From the NCBI GenBank assembly GCA_033064195.1, contig JARBJD010000167.1, forward strand, positions 95,139-159,138: 64,000 nt of DNA. The letters are read 5' to 3'. The position numbers and the translations under genes are program-made. The stretch is from Blattamonas nauphoetae (taxonomy: Eukaryota > Preaxostyla > Oxymonadida). Position 1 is the stretch's first letter; each line of letters starts with the position of its first letter. The notes under the pieces were generated by a model. The model was not told the DNA's origin and searched no databases. It saw only the letters and a program-made list of their open reading frames with translations. Positions 42,701-53,946 of the stretch are shown piece after piece.

Positions 42701-45700
42701 CCTGCTTTTCAGCTGATCGCACCTCTTCTTGTGCTGTCACATCTTTCACCCATTCTTCCAGCTCATTCAGATCAGAATCGTCGAATTCTGGCAGACTCAG
42801 CACATCAACTCGTTCGAACTTGTATATCCCATCAAATGTTCTGTCAGCGCTGATTTTGCCTTTGTTCTTCTCCAACGCGATCTGGCGGGACACACGTTCT
42901 TTCTCTCGTGTCATGAAGTCTTCAAAGCGTTGTTTCTGTTCGGCTGGTTCTTTGTGCTTTTCCTGATCTGTTGAAGAGTTCGATATGCCCTTTTCCATGT
43001 CTTCCTTCCGCTTTTCATAATCGTGCAAGATCAACGCAGCCCTTTGCATCGCCCCAACCTCTCTTTGAATCACTCTATTCGCCTTTTCGTCCAGATATCG
43101 GTAATCATCCTCGATCAGCCCCATATCTTCATATTCCATCAAATACCGCCAGTTCCCCTTCATCTGGCTTTCGAACTTGTGAGCCTGTGCATCCATATCG
43201 AACTCGTCCTTGTGGCGTCTGGCCTCGCTGTATGCTTCTTCCTCCTTTTCTGTGAGGATTTCCTCGAACTCTTCCACCTCTTCGACTGGAGCAGCGAAGA
43301 ACGTGTTTGCCACTTTTGAGTCTTCTTGTGGGGTGACTGGTCTTGTTTCTTGTTCGTCACTCTCAGCGATCTCGTCCGTGATTGTTGGTTGTTCGGGCTC
43401 ATCGGACGTTTCAGGAGGCGGTTGTCCCTCTTCTGGCTCGATGTCGTCCTCCAACTGTGGTTCAACTGCCTGATCATCATCATCATCCATCTTCATTTCT
43501 GCGTCATCTTCCGGCTCTTTCTCGCCTTCTGAGTCTGGGCCGCCTTCTTGTGCACCGGCCATCAGCTGCGCCATCAGATCTTCTTCCTCGTCGTCGTCTT
43601 TGGGTGCGGGTTCCTGTTTTGGTTCTGTTGGGGCTGTCACAATCTCTTCAATCTGAGCGACATCTTCCTTGCGCTCTGTCTCAACATTCGTGTCTTCTTC
43701 TTGTTCTCCTTCTTCATCTTGTTTGATCGTCTCCTCTTTTGTTTCCTCCTCCTCTTCGATGGGAGCGATCTCGTTTTCGTAGCTGCGAAGGAGATGGTGG
43801 AGTCGATCTTCGTCAATATCTTCCTTCTTAATTGCCTCCAGCTCTTCTTCGAGTGTTGCTCTTTGCACTTTGGCAAGCTCCGCTTTTTCATCCAAATCTT
43901 CCTGCGATTCTGATCCTCCCACAATCTCATTCTGTTCCTCCACCTCTTTTATCTGCGCATAAATCTCTGTTTTACGTGCAATTCGCTCTGCCCGGGCTTT
44001 CAACACATTTGGGTGCTGGAGCTTCTGAATCATATCTTCCATTTCGGCGATTTCGGTGTTCAGCGCTTGGAGGCGATCTTCGGTTGATTTAAGCTCCTTC
44101 AGGGCGGATTTTGTTTCTGCTTTAGCAGATTCGTGTTGATTGAGCCGATTTTTGAGAATTCGTTCGGAGATCGTTCCGATTCCGGCGACGGTTTTGAGGG
44201 TGGGTCGTTGGGAGGGTTCCTGAAGAGTAATGAACGAGAAAATCGTGAAAAATGGTTATGAAAGCGGAGTATTGGAAAAATTTGAGAAGTTTTGAGGTTT
44301 TAGGATTGATGTCAATGAAAAAAGAGATCGATGAGAGCGAACCTTGTCGACGAGCGTGGAGACAAGTTGGCGTGTCAGATACGAAAAATCATCCCCAACA
44401 TTCTTCAAATTCTCCAGAGTTTGAAGATATTCCCCATAATCCTCCTGGTCCAGCTTCGCTCTTGATCCGGTCACGATCTCGCTCACAAGACACCCAATCT
44501 GGAAAATATCGGTTCTAAATCAGACAGGCATCGAAAGAAGAGAAAAGAACTTGAAAGAGAGGAAAGCAGACTCTTGGGAGAGTTCTTCATCTTGAGGGAA
44601 CGGCACTTCGACAACTCCATCTGTCGACGAGTTTGCTTGGATGTAAGGCGCCATTCCGAAATTGGCTGAGGGAGGAGATAATATGGGAGTGGGTGGTGAA
44701 TGTAGAAATATTAGAAGGGGATAATAAATGATGGAAAGGAGAAGGATTGACAAACCTAATTCGGCTTCGTTTCCTTTGAGGTAGATGTGATCTGGGATGA
44801 TCGCCCCGTGATACAGTCCTTCCTTGTGAATATCTTCCAAAGCCGCAACGACAAGTGAAAGATAATCTAGTACTCCCTGAAAAAAGCGATTCAGAGTTTC
44901 GAAAAATGATGCCATCAAAAGCCAAAATATAAGCAAACCGACTCATCAAATGAACCCCCATTCGTGTGGTGTTCGGAAATGATCTCTGAGAGTGCTTGTC
45001 CCGATGGTACTTCCGACACAATCACTCTTTCATTGTCGACACTGAACGTCTCCAGAATGGGAATGACAGATTGAAGCGATATCAATTGTGTCTGGCGAAT
45101 CTTCTCACCGTAGTTTTGAGTGGATGGGGTGTCTCGCTCAGGGAATATGTGGATGAGAACGCGTTTTTGAGAATGTTTGTGGATTCCTTCCGAAACGGAT
45201 GCGCTCCCAGGTTTCCTTTTGTCTTCAACGAAAGTATCTGAGACGAGACATCATAAAAGGGGAAAAGAACACACAGTCTTTCAATGTGGGCATTCTTAGA
45301 CTATGAGTTGAACGAATGACGGGCCTTTGATCATCATCTGTGAGAGAACTAGCTTGTTCCAATCTCTGTTGTTCTTCATCAGCAACCTTTTGCGCTTCCA
45401 TCTCCTCACGGAGCTTTTTCTCAGCTTCTTCCTGTTGGTGCTTCTCTTCCTCTTCCTCCCTCAAGCGATCCTCTTCTTGTCTCTGTCTTTCTTCTTCCTC
45501 ATGTCTGAGCTTCTCCTCTTCCTCCTCCTTTTCTCGAGCGATCCTTTCCTCCTCCTCTTTTTGTCGTTTCTCTTCTTCCTCCTTCTGTAGCCTCTCTTCT
45601 TCATCTCTCCTCAACTGTTCTTCTTGTTCTTGCTTCAGTCTTTCTTCTTCCTGTTTTTGTCTTTCCATCTCTTCTTGCCGTCTTTTCTCCTCCTCTTCTC

Positions 45701-46396
45701 TTCTTAACCGTTCTTCTTCCTCTCTGTGATATTGTTCCTCGTCTTCCTTCTGCCTCCCTGCATCATCGTGATGCATCGCAATAACAACTGTTTTTCCCGC
45801 CTCTCGTGACTCTTCTTCTGCAGCCTGTAGTTCTTCTTTTGCTTCTGTCACTTCTGCCGCCGAGAAAATGGGACACTCTTTGTCGGTCTTCAGTTTGACG
45901 TCAGTGAGACTGGAACATCACCAAAAGTATGACAAACCCGAGTGCTGTCATTTTCTTAATGAGTCTGTGGAGGAGATTGTACACTTGGATCATTGCATTC
46001 TTCGAATCGCGAGCGACAGACATAGGGTCAACAATGTCTTCGTTTCTGAATCCTAATGAGATAAAATGGTATTTTTCGGAACAAAGAATAAAAAAAGAGA
46101 CCAAATCGTTTGCAGAGGACATTGTTGAACTCGCGGATTCGCTCGATCTGAACGAACATGTTTGAGCCCGTGCGGTTCACCTTGACATCCAAGTCAGGGA
46201 GAACAACTTTCAAGAAGTCAAACAAATCCCCATCCTTTGCGGCATGATGCACCTTCTTTCCCAACGGACGTTGCAGTACATCATCAATGAATTGCGACAC
46301 TTTGAATTTTAAACGAAGGAGGGAGTCAGCCTGAAAAAATGGACTGAAGGAGAAGAAGACCCGCTGATTAAGATATTTTTGATCGGTATATTCCAT
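39777..46396 (-). CDS. Calponin-homology / coiled-coil / pseudokinase / helical-repeat protein (2047 aa)
   Basis: Nine exons, high to low: 46361..46396, 46102..46330, 45938..46052, 45275..45909, 44939..45237, 44756..44876, 44572..44665, 44343..44514, 39777..44219. All introns are GT-AG, of 28-123 nt, and every phase matches. Residues about 1-126 resemble a calponin-homology domain (LLRLKFKVSQFIDDVL, FRNEDIVDPMSVARDSKNAM). Residues 150-300 are a Glu/Arg coiled coil. Residues about 339-585 have kinase order but lost catalysis: no VAIK lysine is evident, HRD is HGA (LYHGAIIPDHIYL), DFG is NFG (ELANFGMAP), while DIFQIGCLVSEIVTG and SQRPTL are kept. A second coiled coil, an Asp/Glu-rich region and about 1100 helical residues (HEAT-like) follow. 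CH domains bind actin or tubulin, so a cytoskeletal scaffold is likely. I know no named protein with this order. Confidence 0.8.
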
Positions 46397-46611
46397 ATAT
46401 ATAACGGAATGATTAGAAAAGTAGTGAGTCCTTTGTGTCTACGGGCCGATCTTCTGATTTAGAGTCAGGAATCAGGGACATGTCAATTAAGTAACCTCTC
46501 ACAAGTTCTCAAACACTCTTCCTTCTTCCTCTCTGTAGGATAAATATATGGATGGACAAAACATGGAGAGGCGAGAAACGATTCCACAATGAAGAAGAGA
46601 AAAGGAAGCCT

Positions 46612-46725
46612 TTATTGAGGTTCAGGAGAGTTCATTCCCAAATCGTTCATGACGTCAATTGAGTACCCCCTCACATCAATTCCATTCATCGATGACTGGT
46701 CGTGGAGCAGTGCTTGTTCAAGATG
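46612..46725 (-). pseudogene. Helical-repeat family, member 8: C-terminal end displaced by a MULE-like element
   Basis: Read on the minus strand from the left target duplication, 37 codons continue the family C-terminus (HLEQALLHDQSSMNG..., ending NDLGMNSPEPQ). They end with TAA at 46612-46614, and the equivalent ending in member 6 is LLGMNLSQQE. The preceding part of this gene is at 49876-50670, on the other side of the 3.14-kb element, in the same frame across the 9-bp duplication. Confidence 0.75.
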
Positions 46726-47057
46726 ATTTCGAAAGGGTAATGCTACGCGCAGTCCGCGTAATGACTAGGGGCAGTCCGCTTTTTGGGCTAGGGGCAGTCC
46801 GACTTTTGCTAGGGGCAGTCCGCACATTGCTAGCGGCAGTCCGTCGATTTTCAGGTTATTTGTGGTGATTCATTTGATTTTTCTGGAACTATTAGCAAAA
46901 TGAGTCATTTTGAAATTGAAATCCTGCGAATTCAAACCGAGATATGATAAGGTGGCCATTAAAGGAGTACTTTTTAGCAACGAAGTCGGACCCTTACGAA
47001 AAACATAAGTCACGACAAAATGACTTCGTTCCAAGTCACGACTTCGTTTGATATCGA

Positions 47058-47423
47058 ATGACTTCGTTCCAAGTCATCTTTTCTACAATAACGATTCTGA
47101 GCTTAATCTCGTGTGGCTCTCAACGAAATGAAGTGATCACAACGAAAACTAACACTTCCAATAGTATTATCAACTTGACGTCAGAGAACACAACATATAA
47201 CTCGCATAGTGTGGTGTTTACGTTCGATGTTGATCCTCTCGACTTCTGCACTTGGGTGGAAGAGAATCCAATGAATTGTGGCATATATGATCGAGACAGA
47301 CAAGATGTTCCCATCACAAGGTCAACAGAAGATGACATCCCCGAATATGGTGAGAGGGATTCAATAGTTCAATGTGGGGGTGTGTTTGGAAGAATGTTCA
47401 GTGAAAGAGTACTTGTTCAATGA
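47058..47423 (+). CDS. Small ORF of unknown function inside the MULE-like element
   Basis: A 121-codon frame with a hydrophobic N-terminus (MTSFQVIFSTITILSLISCG), then a polar Asn/Thr-rich part and VVFTFDVDPLDFCTWVEEN. It could encode a short secreted protein or be chance. No family is recognised. Both flanks carry ATGACTT/AAGTCAT palindromic repeats. Confidence 0.25.
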   Translation: MTSFQVIFSTITILSLISCGSQRNEVITTKTNTSNSIINLTSENTTYNSHSVVFTFDVDPLDFCTWVEENPMNCGIYDRDRQDVPITRSTEDDIPEYGERDSIVQCGGVFGRMFSERVLVQ

Positions 47424-48329
47424 CATCACCAATCTCCAGCTTTGGTTGACAGCAGCAGAACTCACAGTAGTTGAAAAGCGAGTCAGGGGAGTTCTCTTCG
47501 AGTTTAACTTGGACTTGGAGTGAAATCGTGACACTGTTCATCCCAATCCAGCTGGAAAGTTTGTATCGTCAATTTCTGCGATGTTGTTTTTGAGTTGATT
47601 TGAAAATGAAACCAGATAATGTGGAGATGGTCTCAATTCTAAACCAGAAACAGACAGAAGAAAAGGAATAGATCGTGAGAGATGCGTGGCATACGATGGT
47701 GAAAAGCTCTGTGCTTATACAAGGAGAGAGCAGAATGAGCCTATAAAGTTTCCCGTTTCGAAAGGAACAGCTAAGAAAATGTGGAGGAATCAGTGTTGGA
47801 ACCTCCAAGAGTGATATTTGTCTTGAACATCAAGATCACACCCTCATGATTTTGTGGTCGTCCACGACCAAACCTAACTTGGACTGGACAGAGACTTCTC
47901 CCTCGGAAATTGGAGTCGGACCGGAGCGAATGGTAATGCAGTTCGAGAGGTGAAGTTCCTGATGAGCATTTTACAAAGAGTAAATGATCAAGACCACAAC
48001 ATGGGGGAAAAAGTACCAAATGACTTCGTTTTGTCATCAAAATGACTTGGTCTTAAGTCACGTGAAAAAAAGTGAAAAGTAAGTCATATGACTTGGATCC
48101 AAGTCATTCCGACTACGTTGCTTTTTAGGATCCGACCGATCATGAGAGATATTTGATATTCAAAGTAAAAACTCATCCAGAAGAACATCATAGGACATTT
48201 TTCGAAATCAAGATCGGTTTTTAGTCAGATCTCTCGGCTCTCGCGACCACTACAGTTAAGTGTCGTGTTCAGCTCTAATCTCTTCTAAAGCGACAGGAAT
48301 TTCCTATTCTGAGGAAACACAAATGCAAA

Positions 48330-49354
48330 ACGACCACAATTATAACAGTAAAGCTTCTGCCTCGCTCCTCTGATGTCATTCTCACGTTTACAGACGAAGA
48401 TTCGCTTTTCTCTGAATCATTTGAAGCAATCCATTCTATCATCCAGTCCTACCAGCCCAACCCCAAAAAAGCAGAAAATCGTGTGATGTTTCCAGAATTA
48501 TTGACAAAACCGGACCGAACTGATGAACTCTCGGATTATCTTTCCTCGCTCACGCTGCAATACCCATCATCCAATTCAGTTCAATATCCTGCACATCTTT
48601 TGGACGAACACTTTGTGCAGTCTGAAAGGGAGGCACCGCAGGTTCAATGCAACCACCTGCTCGGAATCGACATTCACCACGATGGATGGTGATTCACTGT
48701 GGCTGAGGAAAACAGTGGGATCATTTCACTGTTAGACCTTCGAATGATTCTGTACCATAATCCCAGTTGGTCGTCGATAGGCTCGTTCATCCCTATATTC
48801 ATGCACCAGCCAGATCCTTTCCAGGATCTAAGCTTCCAACTGCCACGAACGAAAAGGAGCACAATTGTGTCTTGTGGATTTTCAACAGATTGAAACGATA
48901 TTGTGGCAAACACGATGAACAATAGAGCGTTCTTATTTGATGTGAACGCAGTTGAATCAAACACACCTGTCGCGGCTCCACAATCAGAAGCAGATACTCT
49001 CCCATACTTCAGGTGCTCCCTTCGGAACTACTCACTCCACCCGACCAATCACTGCCTGCCGATCCTCCCCCTTTCACTCCCAAACTCCAGACAGCCCCGC
49101 TCGCCCGTGGGATGGAGTCAGACAGCAGCCAGTCAGCGAGCTTGTCCACTGAAGACTCGTTTGACTCAGACAGCATCGATGGGTAGTCCAGAGGAACACA
49201 GCCAGCGACAGAAAGCGAAGAAGAGGCACCGGATCTGCTGAGTGAGAAAATAATGCGTGACGATGATGAAGACGAGCTTCTAGAAGCAGGCAAGAATGTT
49301 GGACAAGCACCAAATTGGATGATACTTGAAAAGTTAATGCTTGGAAATGAGTGA
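48330..49354 (+). pseudogene. Captured gene fragment inside the MULE-like element
   Basis: Plus-strand text is protein-like in consecutive blocks: VKLLPRSSDVILTFTDEDSL, FEAIHSIIQSYQPNPKKAEN, PELLTKPDRTDELSDYLSSL, then an interruption, GSFIPIFMHQPDPFQDLSFQ, another interruption, an acidic tail with STEDSFDSDSIDG and a TAG, then EEEAPDLLSEKIMRDDDEDE and QAPNWMILEKLMLGNE ending at 49354. The breaks may be introns or lesions; I could not join them cleanly. A host-gene fragment carried by a transposon explains the pattern. The source gene is unknown. Confidence 0.4.
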
Positions 49355-49875
49355 AAGAAACAATAAGGAAATAACAGCATCCATGAGTGCTAAATCTCAA
49401 AACTAATCATCAATATCCGGAAGAAGATGGAGAACTAAAAGATTTTTGCTCATCGTTTCACAATTGCCTTCATACATTTCAAGAAACAGAGTCAAAGAAA
49501 AAGTGGTTCACCCTGCATTGAAATGGAAACAATATGGTCCATTATCTCTGTCTCGCATCTTATTCTTCAATATCAGTGGTATGAATATTTGATTAACCAA
49601 AAATAACACATGTCTGTCACAGTTGGTCAGATTAAACAAAATCCCTCATCGACAGTCATCAATTCACCAGTCTTCTATTCCTCACTGAATTTGAATAAAA
49701 ATATGTGTTGTTGTGATCATAGTTCAAGTAAAAGAGTGAAAGTTTGTGATAATAGCCCGGAAAACGACGGACTGCCGCTAGCAATGTGCGGACTGCCCCT
49801 AGCAAAAACGGACTGCCCCTAGCCCAAAAAACGGACTGCCTCTAGTCATTACGCGGACTGCGCGTAGCAACACCC

Positions 49876-50670
49876 ATTTCGAAACCCTTCCTGTTCCAGT
49901 GTCTGCATCAATATTCTCCCTCTGCGCCAAGTTTCGGCTCCATATTCCTTCCATTGTTGGATAGTGTTAGCTATCGACGAAAACATGAATATGTTGGTGT
50001 CTTCATCCTCCACTGTTGAGAGAAGTGATTGATAGACCATTGGGATGCGAGAAGAACAAATGAAATCCAATGTTGGTTGGTGGAAGACACTCATATGAAA
50101 TAGATGTGAGAGAATAGTCAATGTATTGAAGCATCCAGCTTCTGAGGATCAGTATGTGGATCAGTGGAGACGGACGGAACAGTGTTGCTGGATGATCGAA
50201 AAACGATGATCTGGAGAATCCAGAGGATTGTGTCCAGAATATCCTGATCATCAACCACAGACAGATCACGAAGAGAAGTGGTGGAAAGGATTCTGGGAAG
50301 GAGTGCGGAAGAGACAAGAGCCAGTTGATTTGATTCTGAGCAGTCTCTGAGACATTGATGAAGGAAGGTGAGAGCCTTCATGAATATCAATGGATGGGAG
50401 GAAGACAACAGCACGGTGATCGAATCCACAAACACTGCAGCTGGGTCTGGGGAGTCTTGTCTGATGCTCATCAAAAAATCATCGTAGTTGAACAAGAGAT
50501 AGAATTTCCGACTGATCGAAGAAAGGAACTTTGATGCTTTTGTGGTAAGCTTCTCATCAAATGGGTAGCCATCCCTGACCATCGAAACAAGAGAGAGGAA
50601 GACGGGCGACACAATCTTCGTTGTGGTGAAATAGAGTGGATGCCACTTCAGGAAAGGAGTGTATTCTGGA
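49876..50670 (-). pseudogene. Helical-repeat family, member 8: N-terminal and middle part
   Basis: The minus-strand frame starts without a clear ATG at about 50670 (EYTPFLKWHPLYF), then VSPVFLSLVSMVRDGYPFDE, DSITVLLSSSHPLIFMKALT. It runs to about 50118, where a one-base shift is needed to continue LTILSHLFHMSVFHQPTLDF, MVYQSLLSTVEDEDTN, QTLEQEGFRN. That last codon pair is the edge of the MULE-like element. The C-terminus lies at 46612-46725. So there are two lesions: a transposon insertion and a frameshift near 50118. It is most similar to member 1. Confidence 0.65.
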
Positions 50671-52291
50671 TCAATTAGAGGTGAGTGAAGAGAATAGATG
50701 AATACTTGTTGAAGAGATCATTCTGCTTCAAACTGAGATTAGTCACCACAGTTTCTTTTTTTGGACAAACCGGAACAATTTGCCATTCATAAAATCGAGT
50801 GAAGTGATACAATGAATTATTTCAGAACCGTTTCCAAAGCAGAATTTTCTCCGAGTCCCTAGGAAGCCGCTGTTTTCTGGTGAGAAATTTGAAGAGTGTT
50901 CCTATGATGATTGAATCCGCCCTGACACCAGTATAAAATTTGAACATAAGATCTTACAAAAATCTGACAGTCTTGGTTTTAAGAGTACCGTCAATGTTGT
51001 CGATCTCGATGAGTTCTGTGACGTCCCGCGCTTCGTTGATTGGTGCAACTGAAAGCAATTGAAATCCCCGTCTCAACATCTGTTTGTCGTTATACACGAT
51101 TGGAGATGCCGTATTGGTCTCTTAGTTCCCGATTATTGGAGGAACAGACATCGAAACAACAGTCGGTTTGCTAAATGGTAACAGGTCCCACTTTTCTCCT
51201 CAATGGGACGATCAAATTCTCTAGAAGTCACGGAAATCTCTAATACGGATCGTTTCATACAGAACACGTATACCTGATCGTCAGACTCCGAAATACGAAC
51301 AAAGGAATCCGTTAAAACCATATTTATCAACTTTGGGCAGTGATCCCCATTCTTCGTTCTTGAACGATCTGAGTTCACATCTCAAACAGGTGATCATCTC
51401 ACAATTTAACTGAAGATTATTAAGTCTTGTTCCATTTTATTTTGATATGAATGTTTTGAAGTCTAAATAGAAAGGTTTCAATGAAATGAAGGAAGATCAT
51501 CCCATTGAAGAAAAAAGTGGGACCTGTTACCTTTTATCAAACCGACTGAATCACCATCTCGAAAAGCTCGTTTTCGAACATCGATGTCCTTGAAGAATCC
51601 CTTGTGCCACTTATCCGTGCATCTGGAGTTCCGTTGAGCCGAACGGAGATTCTCGGAATCATATTGCATGACGTGGCTGGACGGTTGTCTGGAACGATTG
51701 TCATCGGCCTCCAAGCTCACTCCATCAAACTGTAATTGGTGACGATGATAGATTCTTCGAATACAGCCCGTTTTTGAGAGAATATCTCATTTCTGAAGTC
51801 CAGCTAGGTGTCTGTGAATGCGTCCACGATTCGAGGAGTAAGAACCACACCGTTCCAACCGAACGGATCGTTCCTCATCATGTGCAACCCACACACGACC
51901 ACTCCGAAAGTGTCTCTCCTTCCGATTCACACATCCATCCACTGAGTCAACACATTTCGACCCGACTGGCAGTTCCTCGACGGTGAGTGCGTCTGTCTGG
52001 ATCCAATCGAGGAGAATGTACTTCAAGACAGGTACGGAAAGATCTTGAAGCATGGGATGGACATGACGAACTTGAGAAGCAGAGGAGAGTGAAAGAAGAG
52101 ATGGGACGAGTATCAACAGATGGGGGAGTGAGTGAGGGAGAGATAACACAACACGGTGAAGAAGTGGAGGACAGATTATACAGAAAGGAAGAGAGAAGAT
52201 AACGAAATCATGTTGATTTGGTGACGATTTCCAAAACAGTTACTGATCAAACCACTTTTTGTTTCATCTCGTCCTAAATTGTCTCGTTCAG
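50671..52291. other. Stretch without a supported gene
   Basis: Apart from the inverted-repeat element at 51160-51548, only short frames occur on both strands with no domain or splice pattern I can defend. Confidence 0.3.
51160..51548. mobile_element. Small TIR element (389 bp)
   Basis: Ends are inverted repeats of about 50-55 bp starting CAGTCGGTTTG, with GGTAACAGGTCCCACTTTT and CAATGGGA following in both arms. It resembles a MITE with CAGT ends, but the flanking dinucleotide (AA on both sides) is not the expected TA, so the exact border is uncertain. No coding capacity. Confidence 0.6.
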
Positions 52292-53946
52292 ATGGAACTT
52301 AGGACATTAGACAGTTCCCCTCCATCAGTCGTGATGTTAAAGTCTCGGAATGCGTTACAAGGTTTTGTTCCAGAGATTTGTGACCAACTCAAATCCATCA
52401 CTCTTTGTCGGAATGAAGATGTATACCGCAACATCCAGTACAACCCAAACATTCTAACATGGATCTTGCTCAGTTTGTCAATGGAATCCTCGCATTTCTC
52501 GACAGATTCATCGACTTCACAAGAAAACTCAGAGAATGTCCTTCACAACTCGATGTACAAAGTATTTGTTTTCCAAATTGATTTAATTTCAGAATATTGT
52601 GATGATGTATGTGTGTGCTGTGCTGGGAGCACATTTTGATTCTGAGTCTCCCAATCCTCCAATCTCTCTGACAATCGATGATCTCCTCTCATCTCTGGAT
52701 CATTCAACTGACCATCAAAGTACGTCCAGTTTGTTCTCATCACTCTTTTAGATCCTTCATTCCGATTGTTACCGTCTTCAAACACAAATTCTGATTTGTA
52801 TTCTCCATTTCATTTGTCATCTTTTTTCAGAGATTCTACCGATCCCTCACACATTTCGGTCTTGTTAACTATCTTTTCTGATTGGATTGTTGCACGAATC
52901 GAAATTGAAATCATTCCAAAGCCAAAACGCGCTCCGAATCCTTCAGATCTTCTCATCTTTCTCATTCATCGAATTCTCAAGCAATTAGTTGACCTTAAGA
53001 TGATCTCGTGTTCTATATTGGACCCAAGTGAATTGAAGGACTCGTTCCTCGATCTAATTCCTCCAATGACACATTCTTCGTTCTTCAAAATGATCAGGAA
53101 CTGGAACTCGACAATGACAACAATAATTCAAATATTGGAAGGATTACTCCGTAGTAAGCATGTTGTCTTGCTTGTCTCGCTCTCTGAATATGCTCGGAGC
53201 CTTAGTCTGATCCTGAGCACTCAATTCTCAACCATGACCACATTTATCCACACCTATCGTACGACCTGGCTTTTTTCCAACTTTTTGACAGTTCTGCAGC
53301 ATCTATCAAAGGAAGACTCTCGCATGGTGTGCTTTCTCACAGTCTATTTGACTCTTCTTTTCCATCGCAGAACGATCTCGCATTTCTAAACAATCCTTGT
53401 TTCTCTGCCGCACTGAAAGAGATCACGAAAAGATGTCAGAGCATCCTGAGCGAACAGAGCACGCACTCATCCACATCAACATCGCTGGATGAACAAAGCC
53501 CACCCAATTCACTCGTGTTCACTCATGAAAGTCATCTTTCAACCACAATTCAAAGCGAGTCCACTTCCCACTCGACACAAAACGACACGCCACTCTCATT
53601 CGGAAGCAGCTCAGAACAATCATTCGAATCGGAAGACACCCACATCTCAACACAAACATCTTCTCCTCCCTCTCTCGACAGCATCGATATGGGCGACCAA
53701 AAGACAGAATTCCTCATCACTCAAACATATCAGAGAAGGAAGGCCTGTCTGCAGCTTCTCGAGTTGATTCATGACATCCGATCGAAACGAACCGACACCG
53801 GCGAGACAGACTGGGACCCAAATTCAGTCTTCAAAGAACCAGAAACAGTCTCGACAGACCATGGAAAACGTGAACACTTTGACGACACGATCTTTGAGTG
53901 TGTCACTTGTCTTCTCATTTGTTTCCAGTTGGGTGATTCTCTTTGA
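52292..53946 (+). CDS. Five-exon gene for a helical protein of unknown function (504 aa)
   Basis: Exons 52292..52561, 52593..52719, 52752..52797, 52831..53326, 53371..53946. Introns are 31, 32, 33 and 44 nt, all GT-AG with matching phases; the 33-nt one is in phase and optional. The protein starts MELRTLDSSPPSVVMLKSRN and continues LLSLSMESSHFST, NIVMMYVCAVLGAHFDSES, DLLIFLIHRILKQLVDLKMI, IQILEGLLRSKHVVLL, EDSRM|NDLAFLNNPCFSAAL, KEITKRCQSIL. A Ser/Thr/Gln-rich section and a final helical segment (KACLQLLELIHDIRSK, TIFECVTCLLICFQLGD) follow. The helical pairs recall ARM/HEAT scaffolds but I recognise no family. Without splicing, every frame is broken, so the introns are well supported. Confidence 0.6.

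Larger units (their letters stand above)
46735..49875. mobile_element. MULE-like DNA transposon, 3141 bp, about 125-bp TIRs, 9-bp target duplication
   Basis: TIRs 46735-46860 and about 49748-49875 match in reverse complement. Both begin GGGT..TGCTACGCGCAGTC and contain four spaced copies of a GCTAGGGGCAGTCCG-type subrepeat. The 9-mer ATTTCGAAA abuts both ends (46726-46734, 49876-49884). TIRs of this length with 9-bp duplications are the hallmark of Mutator-like elements. I found no transposase (MURA) domain, so it is non-autonomous. Its interior holds protein-like but broken frames, as in elements that capture host gene pieces. It interrupts helical-repeat family member 8. Confidence 0.85.

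Noticed and set aside
42729-43930. Overlapping frames opposite the acidic region of the 2047-residue gene
   Set aside because: Glu/Lys/Asp-rich codons give open Phe/Leu/Ser-rich antisense frames. The minus-strand frame continues the spliced kinase gene.
46735-49875. hAT-type origin for the 3.14-kb element because TTTCGAAA is an 8-mer
   Set aside because: The flanking identity is 9 bp (ATTTCGAAA), and the long subrepeat-bearing TIRs fit Mutator-like elements better than the short hAT ends.
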